A stretch of 15,896 bases of DNA from Puniceicoccales bacterium (GTDB lineage Bacteria > Verrucomicrobiota > Verrucomicrobiia > Opitutales > JAIRLG01), in contig JAIRRP010000085.1 in the NCBI GenBank assembly GCA_031255915.1, positions 1 to 15,896 of the forward strand, read 5' to 3'. Of the stretch, positions 1-8,033 are shown one piece after another. Numbering within the stretch: the stretch's first letter is position 1; each line of letters begins with the position of its first letter. The position numbers and the translations under genes were made by a program. The notes under the pieces are model-generated. The model had not been told where the DNA came from, did no database searches, and saw only the letters and a list, made by a program, of their open reading frames with translations.

Positions 1-1986
1 GCGTTGACGACGCGCATCTCCAGGCGAGGGAGTCATCAAATTGTCAGCGTTGGACGGGTTCAGACACCTACTCTGACGATGATTGTCAGCCGAGAGCGAG
101 AGATCCGTCACTTCCAACCACGAGATTATTGGCGCATCATCGGACAATTTCAGATTCACAATGGAATCTATGAAGGTATCTTTCAACGGAAAAATTTCAA
201 AAAAAATCCAACGGATGTCCATGACCGCATCGATCGCCTATGGGATATGGCCGAAACCCAGAAACTTCTCGAGGACATCCAGGCTCATCAGGCCGATGTC
301 AGAATTGAAGAGAAAAAAAAGCGCACTACGCAAATCGCACCCAAACTTTACGATTTGACATTACTACAACGCGAAGCCAATGGACGTTTCCATATGCCAG
401 CTGGCATGACATTAAAAATTGCGCAATCGCTCTATGAGAAACATAAGTGCACGACTTACCCACGAACCGATTCTCAGGCACTGCCAGAAGATTATGCCGC
501 AACCTGCCAACAAATACTCTCTTCTCTGTCGGAAGATTACGCAGCACTGGCACAGAAAATCCTCAACCAATACGGCATCGACGCTCGCAATAAACGCATT
601 TTCAATAACCAGCACGTCAGCGATCACTTTGCGATTATCCCAACAGAAAAGAATCCCACCAACCTTTCTAGTGAGGAGGAAAAGATTTATCAAATGGTCG
701 TTCGGAGATTCCTAGCAGCATTTTTCCCGGCAGCAGAATTCGATGTCACGACACGACAGACGTTTGTCGGAGATCATGAGTTTAAAACCGAAGGGAAAGT
801 GCTGATTCAACCGGGCTGGCTTGAAGTTTATGGCCGAGATCAGGAAAAAGAGGAAACACTCATTGGGCTCCATGAGCAGGATGGGCAACCTCCATCGGTT
901 CAAGTGCTCGACATTCGATCCATTCAAGAAACGACCAAGCCACCTGCACGCTACAACGAAGCGACATTGCTCGCCATGATGGAAAGTGCTGGGAAGACCG
1001 TCGAGGATGAAGAACTGGCAGAAGCGATGAAAGAACGCGGCCTAGGTACTCCTGCTACACGGGCACAGACCATCGAGCACCTGATCGATTATCGTTATAT
1101 GGAGCGCGATAAAAAAGATCTCATCCCTACGGCGAAAGCAGAAGACCTGCTCTGTTTTCTCGAAAAAATCAACACTGAAACGATCACCAGTCCTGCCATG
1201 ACGGGCGAATGGGAGTTTAAGCTCCGGCAAATTGAGAATCGCCAGCTTTCACGAGAAGATTTCATGCAGGGTATCGCGAACATGACGCAGCAGATGATCG
1301 CAAGCGTTCAACAATTTCAGGAAAGCGAAGATGACGCAGTCCCTTCTGAGCTCATCTCTCCTACGGATCAAAAACCTATGCTGGAGATGCTGCGCTGGTA
1401 TCGATCTCAGGACCATCTCCTAACGCTTTATAAAATCGTATCGGGTCGACGTATGGCCGTGGAAGAGTACCAACAACTCCTTCGCGATCGAAAAACTCCT
1501 CTGCTCAAAGGATTTTATTCCAAAATCGGCAAGACATTCAGCGCCTATTTGAGCCTTAACGAGGAATGGCATGTCCGCTTCGTCTTTGAAGAAAACGGAC
1601 GAAAAAAAGAGGATTCCTCCGAAATCTCCTCTCTCAAGGAGCTTGAAAAATATCCTGTCATCGGGACATGTCCCCTTCATGGGGACGCTAACCGCGTCTT
1701 CGAAACAAAGAATAGCTACATCTGTGAACATACGCTCTTGAAAAAAAAGGACTCGTGTCAGTTCAGAGTGAGAAAAACCATGCTAGGAATCTCCATCTCC
1801 CATGAACACATTCAACAACTTCTTCAATCGAAAAAGACAGATATGATCGAAGGATTTTTGTCCAAACGTACCGGAAAGGCCTTTACAGCTGCCCTCTCCC
1901 TTAAGCTCAAGGGAGACATCGGGTTCATCTTTCCGCCACGAGCATCATCAGCTAAATTATCGAATGATAAAAAGGATTCCTTGTGA
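1..1986 (+). CDS. topB: DNA topoisomerase III (TopB-like), 5' end outside the window
   Basis: Type IA topoisomerase, which passes single strands through a transient 5'-phosphotyrosine break to relax or decatenate DNA. The frame is open to the first base, so the N-terminal Toprim domain (very roughly 180 residues) lies outside and the TTG at base 4 is not a start. Counting from base 1, residues 16-34 carry the family motif SVGRVQTPTL followed by REREI; LYDLTLLQREANGRF lies near residue 116; the active-site tyrosine is Y153 in TTYPRTDS; GLGTPATRA lies near residue 349. The C-terminus is extended by two Toprim-associated repeats (about 500-530, GKTFSAYLSLN; about 617-645, GKAFTAALSLK) around a Cys-containing segment (557-588). 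The restored protein would be near 840 residues, longer than E. coli TopB (about 650), as expected from the added repeats. The hydrolase gene follows 75 bp downstream on the same strand. Confidence 0.93.
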   Translation, partial: ALTTRISRRGSHQIVSVGRVQTPTLTMIVSREREIRHFQPRDYWRIIGQFQIHNGIYEGIFQRKNFKKNPTDVHDRIDRLWDMAETQKLLEDIQAHQADVRIEEKKKRTTQIAPKLYDLTLLQREANGRFHMPAGMTLKIAQSLYEKHKCTTYPRTDSQALPEDYAATCQQILSSLSEDYAALAQKILNQYGIDARNKRIFNNQHVSDHFAIIPTEKNPTNLSSEEEKIYQMVVRRFLAAFFPAAEFDVTTRQTFVGDHEFKTEGKVLIQPGWLEVYGRDQEKEETLIGLHEQDGQPPSVQVLDIRSIQETTKPPARYNEATLLAMMESAGKTVEDEELAEAMKERGLGTPATRAQTIEHLIDYRYMERDKKDLIPTAKAEDLLCFLEKINTETITSPAMTGEWEFKLRQIENRQLSREDFMQGIANMTQQMIASVQQFQESEDDAVPSELISPTDQKPMLEMLRWYRSQDHLLTLYKIVSGRRMAVEEYQQLLRDRKTPLLKGFYSKIGKTFSAYLSLNEEWHVRFVFEENGRKKEDSSEISSLKELEKYPVIGTCPLHGDANRVFETKNSYICEHTLLKKKDSCQFRVRKTMLGISISHEHIQQLLQSKKTDMIEGFLSKRTGKAFTAALSLKLKGDIGFIFPPRASSAKLSNDKKDSL

Positions 1987-2061
1987 GGTAATTCAAAAAG
2001 GACAGCTCATGGGAAGGAGTCTATCCTTGTCGCCTAAAGAAGTTTTACTTTTTTTCGTCCT

Positions 2062-2943
2062 ATGGGAAATGAACTGCCAGCGTGGTTAGAAAAGGAATAT
2101 CCCTTTGAAAGGCATACGCTTAAGACAGCCGAGGGGCACCGGTTAAATTATGTCGATGAGGGTCATGGTGAGTGCATTTTCATGTTCCACGGGAACCCAA
2201 CATGGTCATTTTACTACCGCCAACTCATCTTTCAATTACGCGAAAATTTTCGCTGCATAGCACTTGATAATATCGGCTGCGGGTTGTCGGATAAACCTCA
2301 ACATTACTCCTACTGCCTGAATAATCATATTGCAAATGCCTCCGCCCTCATGGAAAAAATACAACCGACGGCTTTTCACATCATCGTACACGATTGGGGC
2401 TGCCCGATCGGTATGGCTATGGCTGAGCTCTATGCTGATCGCACGCAGCGTATCATCATCACAAATGGCGCAGCTTTTTTGTCAAAACACATTCCATGGC
2501 GAATAGCACTGGCCAAAACCACCTTTCCCGGGACGCTTTTCGTAAAAGGGCTCAACCTGTTTGCAAAAGCAGCCACTCGTCTTTGCGTCCAAAACCACTT
2601 GACAGAAACCTTATGTCAGGCCTATCTCTTTCCCTATAACTCGTGGGCTAACCGCATTGCCGTCGATGCTTTCATCAAGGATATCCCCATGAGCAAACAC
2701 CATAAAAGCTGGCAAACGCTTCAGATGATCGAAGCACAACTTCCCTCACTTCAAAAGAAAAAAATTCTCATCGCATGGGGCATGAAGGACTTCTGTTTCA
2801 CTGAAAAATTTCTCCAACAGTGGCAAAAGATTTTCTCCGATGCTCGCATAATACCTTTTGCCAATGCCGGTCATTACTTATTGGAAGACGCCAGCGATGA
2901 ACTTATCGAGAAGATTCGAAAATTCCTTACGGAAGAACACTGA
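2062..2943 (+). CDS. OleB / haloalkane dehalogenase-like alpha/beta hydrolase
   Basis: Complete 293-residue alpha/beta hydrolase. It has the oxyanion/halide-site motif HGNPTW (43-48), a nucleophile Asp111 in HDWG, an acid candidate Asp243 in WGMKDFCF, and the catalytic His271 in AGHYLLEDA. The start PAWLEKEYPF and the segments LDNIGCGLSDKP and FPYNSWANRIAV are typical of the OleB branch. Characterised OleB proteins decarboxylate beta-lactones in long-chain olefin synthesis, while close relatives dehalogenate haloalkanes. No oleA, oleC or oleD is in the window, so the substrate is open. One residue is unusual: the common HDWGG is HDWGC here. ATG 2062 is the first start after an in-frame stop at 2035 and lacks a good ribosome-binding site. 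The gene may be cotranscribed with topB. Confidence 0.88.
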   Translation: MGNELPAWLEKEYPFERHTLKTAEGHRLNYVDEGHGECIFMFHGNPTWSFYYRQLIFQLRENFRCIALDNIGCGLSDKPQHYSYCLNNHIANASALMEKIQPTAFHIIVHDWGCPIGMAMAELYADRTQRIIITNGAAFLSKHIPWRIALAKTTFPGTLFVKGLNLFAKAATRLCVQNHLTETLCQAYLFPYNSWANRIAVDAFIKDIPMSKHHKSWQTLQMIEAQLPSLQKKKILIAWGMKDFCFTEKFLQQWQKIFSDARIIPFANAGHYLLEDASDELIEKIRKFLTEEH

Positions 2944-2952
2944 AATTATTTA

Positions 2953-3086
2953 GAAATTGTCGTCAAAATTAGGCAGCCAAAAGAGAGATAGAGCGAATGT
3001 GGAAACAAGTTTCCTATGTGTCCTTTTCCATTCCTTCTTCCTTCCCTCTCTTTTTCCATTTGTCAATCTTTTTTGACGACGCCTTT
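2953..3086 (-). mobile_element. MITE-like internal-deletion derivative of the IS at 8861-9682
   Basis: Read on the minus strand, bases 3086 to about 3005 align with the left end of the IS at 8861: both have TCGTCAAAAAAG, then TTRACAAA, GGAAAAAGAGA and ATGGAAAA with GGACA. The remaining roughly 55 bases match the IS right end (CGCTCTATCTCTCTTT, then TGCCT and TTTGACGA). The transposase interior is missing, leaving 134 bp bounded by TA at 2951-2952 and 3087-3088, the same dinucleotide that flanks the IS. The terminal repeats are TTGTCGTCAAAA at 2957-2968 and its near inverse at 3070-3082. The element cannot encode a transposase and would depend on one from elsewhere. Confidence 0.82.
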
Positions 3087-3961
3087 TAATAGCCGCTTAT
3101 AAATTCTTCAAAAAATTGATACGGATTCATTACGGGATTTTGCTTGAAAAAGTATTCATCCCAAACTGATCCAAGATTGAATTCATCGGAGAATATAGAA
3201 GAATGAAGTAACTGCCTACTATCTTGAAGCTTAGGCACATGGTTATTCCAACTGTTCTTTAGGTCATTATCGCTTCCGCCTCCGAAGTCTTCTAAAGATT
3301 CGACCGATTTTTGTTCTAAATGATTGGACTGTTTTGGAGACTGGTCCTCCTTAGGCTGTATTCCCTCATGAGGCGAGATGAGAAATGTTGCATGTTTTAA
3401 TTGATTATGCCTATTTTTTAGTTGCATATCGGTTCTACCTAGGAAGTGCCTCTTTGCGAAAAGAGCCCATTTGGGGCCATATTCTTTAAACAGTGATATC
3501 AAGAGCGCATCTTCCTCAGGAGAAAATGGATTACGGTTAATGCCTGGCCTGAGATAATTGAGCCATCTATCTCTACATTGCCTAGCATTAAAATTAGGCA
3601 TGTTTGATGCAATAATTTCCCAAGCATCAGCATCAGTCCCGTATTTATTCACAAACGCCACCAGTGCTACATCCTCTCTTTGAGCAAAATGTCGCTTCCG
3701 CTTGTTTTTTTCGATTGAAACCATTTGAGGTTCCTTTTTAGCACACTCGTACCATCTATTCCTACATTGCTCGGCCGTATGATCAGGCATACCTGATGCA
3801 ATAGTTTCCCAATTAGTCCCATATGTTCTCACCAACTCTATCAGTTGCTTATCCTCTTCTTTAGTAAAAAGATTCCTCGGCGCACCGATTAGAATTTTCC
3901 CAGGGCTGCCGATGAGACAGCACAAAACTACCATAAACCATAGACTCTTTCGCAATTTCAC
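3086..3961 (-). CDS. Exported Myb-repeat protein A (three repeats)
   Basis: Predicted 291-residue secreted protein. Residues 1-25 form a signal peptide (basic MKLRK, hydrophobic FMVVLCCLIG, then GSPG). Three Myb repeats follow at about 32-72, 92-139 and 145-188. Repeat 2 contains NARQCRDRWLNYLRPGI and repeat 3 GRTDMQLKNR, matching the recognition helices of R2R3 Myb proteins; the first Trp of each repeat is Phe. A basic cluster KNKRKRH lies between repeats 1 and 2. The acidic tail ends FEEFISGY. It is the last gene of the array, 38 bp after gene B, and has no clear promoter of its own. The start is GTG where most paralogues have ATG, preceded by AAGGGGGG. The stop codon uses the TA plus the first base of the MITE at 2953-3086. 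Function is inferred from fold only: sequence-specific DNA binding, probably outside the bacterial cell. Confidence 0.88.
   Translation of the reverse strand: MKLRKSLWFMVVLCCLIGSPGKILIGAPRNLFTKEEDKQLIELVRTYGTNWETIASGMPDHTAEQCRNRWYECAKKEPQMVSIEKNKRKRHFAQREDVALVAFVNKYGTDADAWEIIASNMPNFNARQCRDRWLNYLRPGINRNPFSPEEDALLISLFKEYGPKWALFAKRHFLGRTDMQLKNRHNQLKHATFLISPHEGIQPKEDQSPKQSNHLEQKSVESLEDFGGGSDNDLKNSWNNHVPKLQDSRQLLHSSIFSDEFNLGSVWDEYFFKQNPVMNPYQFFEEFISGY
3312..3421 (-). repeat. 110-bp tract identical to 5186-5295 (genes A and C)
   Basis: The two copies are base-for-base identical over 110 bp and lose identity at both edges. The tract encodes the end of the last Myb repeat and the following linker (LKNRHNQL through SPHEGIQPKEDQSPKQSNHL). 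Identity this sharp between otherwise diverged paralogues suggests recent gene conversion or an unequal exchange. Confidence 0.9.
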
Positions 3962-3999
3962 ATCCCCCCTTATTTTATTCCTTAGTCTACATAGTCACT

Positions 4000-4938
4000 C
4001 TATCGAAAGAAGCTTTTATCGATTCTCCATTTTTTCTTTGGATGTTTACTTAAAGATGTCTTAAGCTTAAGCTGCTCAAGATCACAGGAAGTCTCATCAG
4101 AAGTAGGATTGCCATGAGTAGCTTGATCCGGAAACAATACTTTTCGTCGTCCAGGCTTGTTCTCCCTTCTCATTAAAAGACTATATCTATTTCTTAGATG
4201 CACATCTGTCCTGCCCAGGAAGAGTCGTGTGAAGAAACTCCATTTTTGGCCATATTTATTGACCATCTTTATCAAAAGTGCATCCTCCTCTGGAGTAAAC
4301 GAATTATGATTGATATCCGTATCAAGACGGTTGAGCCACCTTTCTCTGCATTGCCTGGCATTGCGGCCAGGTACCTCCTTTGCAACAGCTTTCCAATCAA
4401 TCCTGCCATATTGCCTCAATTGAAGCTCCACCGACGCTATCAGCCACGCATCTTCATCCGGAGTAAAACGTCGCTTAACTGCTAGGGAAGGCAAATTAGT
4501 GCCTGGAACAAGATGATAGCAATATCTATTTTTGCATTGCTTGGCATTACGGCCAGGCATCATTCCTGCAACAGCTTCCCAATTAACCTTACCATCTTGC
4601 TCCAATTGAAACTTTACCAATGCTATTAGTTGGGCATTCTCCTCCGGAGTAAAATATTGCTTACCTTCCCCAACTAGGGGGGGTAAACCAGTACCTGGGA
4701 CAAGATGATAGCAATACCTATTTCTGCATTGCTTGGCATTACGGCCAGGCATCATTTCCGCAACAGCTTCCCAATCGATCTCACCATCCTGTCCTAATTG
4801 CCATATCACCGACGCTATCAGTTGGACATCTTCCTCCGAAGTAAAACACTTACCTCCTGCTTCGACTGATATCCCTTCAGGTCCCCCCATAAAGCAACAC
4901 AAAACCACCAGAAACCGTAGGCTTTTTTGTAATTTCAC
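4000..4938 (-). CDS. Exported Myb-repeat protein B (four repeats)
   Basis: Predicted 312-residue protein, the only paralogue with four Myb repeats (about 32-79, 96-143, 158-205 and 214-256) after the shared signal peptide (MKLQKSLRFLVVLCCFMGGPEG). Repeats 1 and 2 share MPGRNAKQC and RYCYHLVPGT and are offset by exactly 64 residues (192 nt), so they arose by internal duplication. Repeat 3 has the usual ARQCRERWLNRL and repeat 4 LGRTDVHLRNR. Repeats 1-3 have longer first loops (QLGQDGEIDW and similar) than canonical Myb repeats. The tail is short and basic (PGRRKV near 264; KHPKKKWR near the end). The start is GTG, after AAAAGGGGG. A promoter lies at 4965-5050. Confidence 0.88.
   Translation of the reverse strand: MKLQKSLRFLVVLCCFMGGPEGISVEAGGKCFTSEEDVQLIASVIWQLGQDGEIDWEAVAEMMPGRNAKQCRNRYCYHLVPGTGLPPLVGEGKQYFTPEENAQLIALVKFQLEQDGKVNWEAVAGMMPGRNAKQCKNRYCYHLVPGTNLPSLAVKRRFTPDEDAWLIASVELQLRQYGRIDWKAVAKEVPGRNARQCRERWLNRLDTDINHNSFTPEEDALLIKMVNKYGQKWSFFTRLFLGRTDVHLRNRYSLLMRRENKPGRRKVLFPDQATHGNPTSDETSCDLEQLKLKTSLSKHPKKKWRIDKSFFR
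4535..4806 (-). repeat. Internal 192-nt-period duplication within gene B
   Basis: The sequences around 4535-4607 and 4727-4799 align at a fixed 192-nt offset with few mismatches (shared core TTGGCATTACGGCCAGGCAT). They encode the second and first Myb repeats of protein B and show how a three-repeat gene gained a fourth. Confidence 0.8.
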
Positions 4939-4964
4939 TTCCCCCTTTTATGTATTTTATTTCT

Positions 4965-5050
4965 ATTATAGCATATTGCTATACTACACTATAATCGGTG
5001 ATTTATGACTGGTGATTCAAAGTAATAATTTACGACAAACAATAACAAAA
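4965..5050 (-). promoter_or_regulatory. Promoter region of Myb gene B
   Basis: On the minus strand, TTTTGTTATTG (5040-5050) and AATTATTACTT (-35-like TTACTT, 5020-5025) match the module upstream of D to G. No good -10 lies 17 bp downstream. The likely -10 is instead TATAAT at 4965-4970, preceded by TGC as an extended -10. The spacing therefore departs from the family. Confidence 0.5.
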
Positions 5051-5085
5051 ACATACGATAAAAATGCGACAATAGGATAACGCTC

Positions 5086-5817
5086 TTAATCCTTATTAAA
5101 AAATTCCTGGTAAAACTTTTCGGATTGAAAAAGATAAAAGTCTTCATCCGAAGGCAGCCCCCATATTAAAGACTCGACCGATTTCTGTTCTAAATGATTG
5201 GACTGTTTTGGAGACTGGTCCTCCTTAGGCTGTATTCCCTCATGAGGCGAGATGAGAAATGTTGCATGTTTTAATTGATTATGCCTATTTTTTAGATCCA
5301 TATCCGTTCTGTTTGGGAAGTATTCTTTTGCGAAAAAGCTCCACTTGGAGCCATACTCTTTGAACAAAGATATCAAAAGCTCATCTTCCTCAGGAGAAAA
5401 TAGATCGCGATTAATACCTGGCCTGAGATAATTGAGCCATCTATCTCTACATTGCTTGGCATCGCGATTAGGCATCTGCGATGCAATAATTTTCCAATTA
5501 CAGGGCTCATATTTTTCCACCAACGCTCTCAACGCTGCATCTTCTCTTGGAGTAAAATATCGCTTTATCTCGCAAAAATTAGCATCTGGGGCAAGATAAT
5601 AGGTCCACCTACTCTTACATTGCTTGGGCTTATGACCAGGCATCTTAGATGCAATAATTTTCCAATTAGTTCCGTATATTCCCACCAACTCTATCAGTTG
5701 CTTATCCTCTTCTGAAGTAAACTGTTGTTGCGGTGGCATCCCAATTAAAATTTCTCCAGGGCCACCCATCAGCCAACATAAAACCACCACAAAACCTATG
5801 CTTTTTCGCAGCTTCAT
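5086..5817 (-). CDS. Exported Myb-repeat protein C (three repeats)
   Basis: Predicted 243-residue protein with signal peptide MKLRKSIGFVVVLCWLMGGPGE and three Myb repeats (about 33-75, 88-131 and 140-182). Repeat 2 carries KQCRDRWLNYLRPGI and repeat 3 PNRTDMDLKNR. A linker after repeat 3 is encoded by a 110-bp stretch identical to gene A (5186-5295 versus 3312-3421), although the flanking coding sequence differs. The tail ends FYQEFFNKD, resembling the end of A. It begins with ATG after AAAGGGTGAGAA. The upstream gap to gene D is 68 bp and holds only a degenerate form of the shared promoter. Confidence 0.88.
   Translation of the reverse strand: MKLRKSIGFVVVLCWLMGGPGEILIGMPPQQQFTSEEDKQLIELVGIYGTNWKIIASKMPGHKPKQCKSRWTYYLAPDANFCEIKRYFTPREDAALRALVEKYEPCNWKIIASQMPNRDAKQCRDRWLNYLRPGINRDLFSPEEDELLISLFKEYGSKWSFFAKEYFPNRTDMDLKNRHNQLKHATFLISPHEGIQPKEDQSPKQSNHLEQKSVESLIWGLPSDEDFYLFQSEKFYQEFFNKD
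5186..5295 (-). repeat. 110-bp tract identical to 3312-3421
   Basis: Second copy of the shared A/C tract, inside gene C. Confidence 0.9.
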
Positions 5818-5885
5818 TTCTCACCCTTTATCCCTAAAGTTACTATCTATTTTAGCATATGAGGACAGTGAGGCAAACTAATAAT

Positions 5886-6638
5886 TTACTGGAAGTTCGG
5901 ATTCGAGCCATGTATTGGAAGCTCAATTTTCTTGGATGGTATCGGACCAGGATCATTAGAGACGAGAAGCTCTTCTAGAGACCTACCGATCATTGGAATT
6001 GGAACTTCCTTAAAAATTTCGATCTCTGGAGTTTTCCGTGGCATGCTTGATTTACTACCTCGACGTTTGCATGAACGGCTATACCATCTACCTCTTAGCT
6101 GCATATCGGTTCTGCCAGGAAAGAAATTTTCCGCCAAAAAGCTCCATTTTTTACCATATTTTTCGACCAGTTGTATCAAGAGATCATCTTCTTCCAAAGA
6201 AAATTTCTCATGATTGATACCTGGCATAAGAAAAACAAACCACCTACTTCTACATTGCTTGGCCGTACGATCACTAGGCATCTGGCTCGCGATCAATTCC
6301 CAATTAATAGGAGGCCTCAAAAATACCAGATTTTTGATCCTTTGTTCTTGCACCAGCATCCTTAGTTGCTCATCCTCTTCCGGAGTAAAAGATCGTCTCA
6401 TTCTTCTTTTTCTGGCTGGAATTTCTTCAATCCATAGCATATCTTTTTTTGAAGTAGAAGGACTTTCAAAATCATCTTCTTTGGCTGAAACCACTTCCAT
6501 TGGTGGTGGCGGTGCGACCTCTTCTTGAATCAAAAGATTTTTCATTTTCAGCTTCTTTTTTCCAGCTAACATCTCTCCAGGGCCCTCAACAAGACAGCAT
6601 AAAACCAGCATAAACCCTATGATTCTTTGCAATTTCAT
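5886..6638 (-). CDS. Exported Myb-repeat protein D (two repeats, long N-terminal linker)
   Basis: Predicted 250-residue protein. After the signal peptide (MKLQRIIGFMLVLCCLVEGPGEMLAG, probable cleavage near residue 26) comes a linker of about 55 residues absent from the paralogues, with a proline run (APPPP at 42-46) and the strongly basic RKRRMRR at 76-82. Two Myb repeats follow (about 84-137 and 146-186), the first with an enlarged loop. They contain RTAKQCRSRW and FFPGRTDMQLRGRW. Another basic patch, CKRRGSK, lies just after repeat 2. The basic clusters resemble classical nuclear-localisation signals. It starts at ATG 6638 after GTAGGTAGGG and has its own promoter at 6695-6748. Confidence 0.88.
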   Translation of the reverse strand: MKLQRIIGFMLVLCCLVEGPGEMLAGKKKLKMKNLLIQEEVAPPPPMEVVSAKEDDFESPSTSKKDMLWIEEIPARKRRMRRSFTPEEDEQLRMLVQEQRIKNLVFLRPPINWELIASQMPSDRTAKQCRSRWFVFLMPGINHEKFSLEEDDLLIQLVEKYGKKWSFLAENFFPGRTDMQLRGRWYSRSCKRRGSKSSMPRKTPEIEIFKEVPIPMIGRSLEELLVSNDPGPIPSKKIELPIHGSNPNFQ

Positions 6639-6694
6639 TTTCCCTACCTACCTATCTCCTGCTATTTTATCCCCATGTTCCCGCATATCGTCAT

Positions 6695-6748
6695 AATATA
6701 CTACGATCAATGGCTTAAAGTAATAATTTGATCTAGCCAATAGCAAAA
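6695..6748 (-). promoter_or_regulatory. Promoter module of Myb gene D
   Basis: Minus strand: upstream motif TTTTGCTATTG (6738-6748), -35-like TTACTT (6718-6723) within AATTATTACTT, 17-bp spacer, -10 TATATT (6695-6700). The geometry equals that at genes E, F and G. Confidence 0.6.
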
Positions 6749-6767
6749 TAGATCAACACTCCTGACT

Positions 6768-7343
6768 TTAGTTAAAGAGTTTTTGAAAAATATCTCCAGA
6801 AGAATTGTCATCCTCAAACGACTCCCTTGCTAGAGAGTTGGGCTGTGTTTGATCGAAATCAACGGAAATTGGAGGCTCATTTGGAAGTTCATTGAGCTGT
6901 GCCGTCTCCAGACATGCACTTAACATCTGAAATGTACGAAGTTTACGTTCTTTCTTTCTATTTTTTAGGTTATATCTATTTTTTAGCTGCACACTGGTTC
7001 TGCTCGGGAAGAATTCTAAGAAGAAAGTCCACTTTCTGCCATATTCCGCGACCAGCTGCATCAAGAGCTCATCTTCTTCCGAAGAAAATGGTCTATGAAG
7101 GACGTTTGGGTCAAGGAACTTGGTCCACCTATCTCTACATTGCCTGGCAGTACGACCAGGTAACCATTCTGCAACACGCTCCCAATTCATAGGCCTGTAT
7201 TTTTGCACCGCCGCTATCAATGCTTTATCCTCTTCTGGAGTAAAACGCTTATACAACTTATCTTTTTCAGCTAACACCTCTCCGGGGCTCCCTACCAAAC
7301 AGCACAGAACCATCATAATCTCTATGACTCTTTGCAATTTCAT
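6768..7343 (-). CDS. Exported Myb-repeat protein E (two repeats)
   Basis: Predicted 191-residue protein: signal peptide MKLQRVIEIMMVLCCLVGSPGEVLA (cleavage likely after LA), Myb repeats at about 34-77 (FTPEEDKAL, RTARQCRDRWTKFLDPN) and 86-126 (FSSEEDELL, FFPSRTSVQLKNRY), then a basic run NRKKERKLR and an acidic tail. The two repeats have the order and spacing of an R2R3 unit. Most of repeat 1 is encoded by DNA almost identical to gene F (143 bp, one mismatch), so the pair duplicated recently. A good promoter is at 7385-7438 and GGGG lies just before the ATG. Confidence 0.9.
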   Translation of the reverse strand: MKLQRVIEIMMVLCCLVGSPGEVLAEKDKLYKRFTPEEDKALIAAVQKYRPMNWERVAEWLPGRTARQCRDRWTKFLDPNVLHRPFSSEEDELLMQLVAEYGRKWTFFLEFFPSRTSVQLKNRYNLKNRKKERKLRTFQMLSACLETAQLNELPNEPPISVDFDQTQPNSLARESFEDDNSSGDIFQKLFN

Positions 7344-7496
7344 CCCCTATTAATTCTATTTCCTGTGTCTTAGCACACTACCGCAGTATACTGTAACTAG
7401 TGGCTCGAAGCAATAATTGAGTCTAATCAATAACAAAATAAACGAACACTTCCGATTCTAATCAAAAAGTTATTGAAGAAAACTTTCTAAAGGGTC
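7105..7496 (-). repeat. Tandem duplication unit, copy 1 (gene E and its promoter)
   Basis: Two blocks here recur about 690 bp further on. Bases 7105-7247 match 7801-7943 with one mismatch, and 7322-7496 match 8012-8186 with three mismatches. The blocks cover Myb repeat 1, the signal-peptide start, the promoter and the noncoding sequence next to the upstream gene's stop. The stretch between them, coding the mature N-terminus, is more diverged and differs by 6 bp in length. Confidence 0.85.
7385..7438 (-). promoter_or_regulatory. Promoter module of Myb gene E
   Basis: Minus strand: upstream motif TTTTGTTATTG (7428-7438), -35 TTGCTT (7408-7413), 17-bp spacer, -10 TATACT (7385-7390). The expected leader is about 35 nt before ATG 7343. 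Confidence 0.68.
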
Positions 7497-7502
7497 ATTA
7501 TT

Positions 7503-8033
7503 TCATAACGACCTCGAAAACTCACTCTCTTTGGGATCATCGTTCCACAACAACCCCAAAAACTTATCTCCAAACGGTTCCCAAAACTCATCCTTATTGG
7601 GCTGTACTGGCTTGAAATCGCCCGATGTAGGCAATACATATGTTTTACGTTTCCTATTCAGCTTCAAATATCTATTTTTTAGTTGCACATCACTCCTGCC
7701 CGGAAAGAATCTCGAGAGAAGGGTCCATTTTGAGCCATGTTCTTCAATTAACTGCCGCAAGTTAGCATCTTCCTCTGGAGAAAATGGCCCGTGATTGATA
7801 TTTGGGTCAAGGAACTTGGTCCACCTATCTCTACATTGCCTGGTAGTACGACCAGGTAACCATTCTGCAACACGCTCCCAATTCATAGGCCTGTATTTTT
7901 GCACCGCCGCTATCAATGCTTTATCCTCTTCTGGAGTAAAACGTTTCCCACGTGCTTCGAGCCGAAGCTCTCCAGGACCTCCCATTAAACAGCACAAAAC
8001 CACCACAATCCCTATGACTCTTTGCAATTTCAT
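7503..8033 (-). CDS. Exported Myb-repeat protein F (two repeats)
   Basis: Predicted 176-residue paralogue closest to E: signal peptide MKLQRVIGIVVVLCCLMGGPGE, repeat 1 at about 32-75 (RTTRQCRDRWTKFLDPN) and repeat 2 at 84-124 (FFPGRSDVQLKNRY), then LNRKRKTY as a basic cluster and a short acidic tail ending ESEFSRSL. Promoter and start region repeat those of E with three mismatches in 175 bp. The second repeat is far more diverged from E than the first, so the duplication has since been reshuffled or repeat 2 has changed faster. Confidence 0.9.
   Translation of the reverse strand: MKLQRVIGIVVVLCCLMGGPGELRLEARGKRFTPEEDKALIAAVQKYRPMNWERVAEWLPGRTTRQCRDRWTKFLDPNINHGPFSPEEDANLRQLIEEHGSKWTLLSRFFPGRSDVQLKNRYLKLNRKRKTYVLPTSGDFKPVQPNKDEFWEPFGDKFLGLLWNDDPKESEFSRSL

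Noticed and set aside
2027..2089. 20-codon leader frame (TTG 2027) after GGGAAGGAG, ahead of the hydrolase
   Set aside because: The ribosome-binding site is good, but the peptide is short, overlaps the hydrolase start and shows no regulatory residues or attenuator hairpin.
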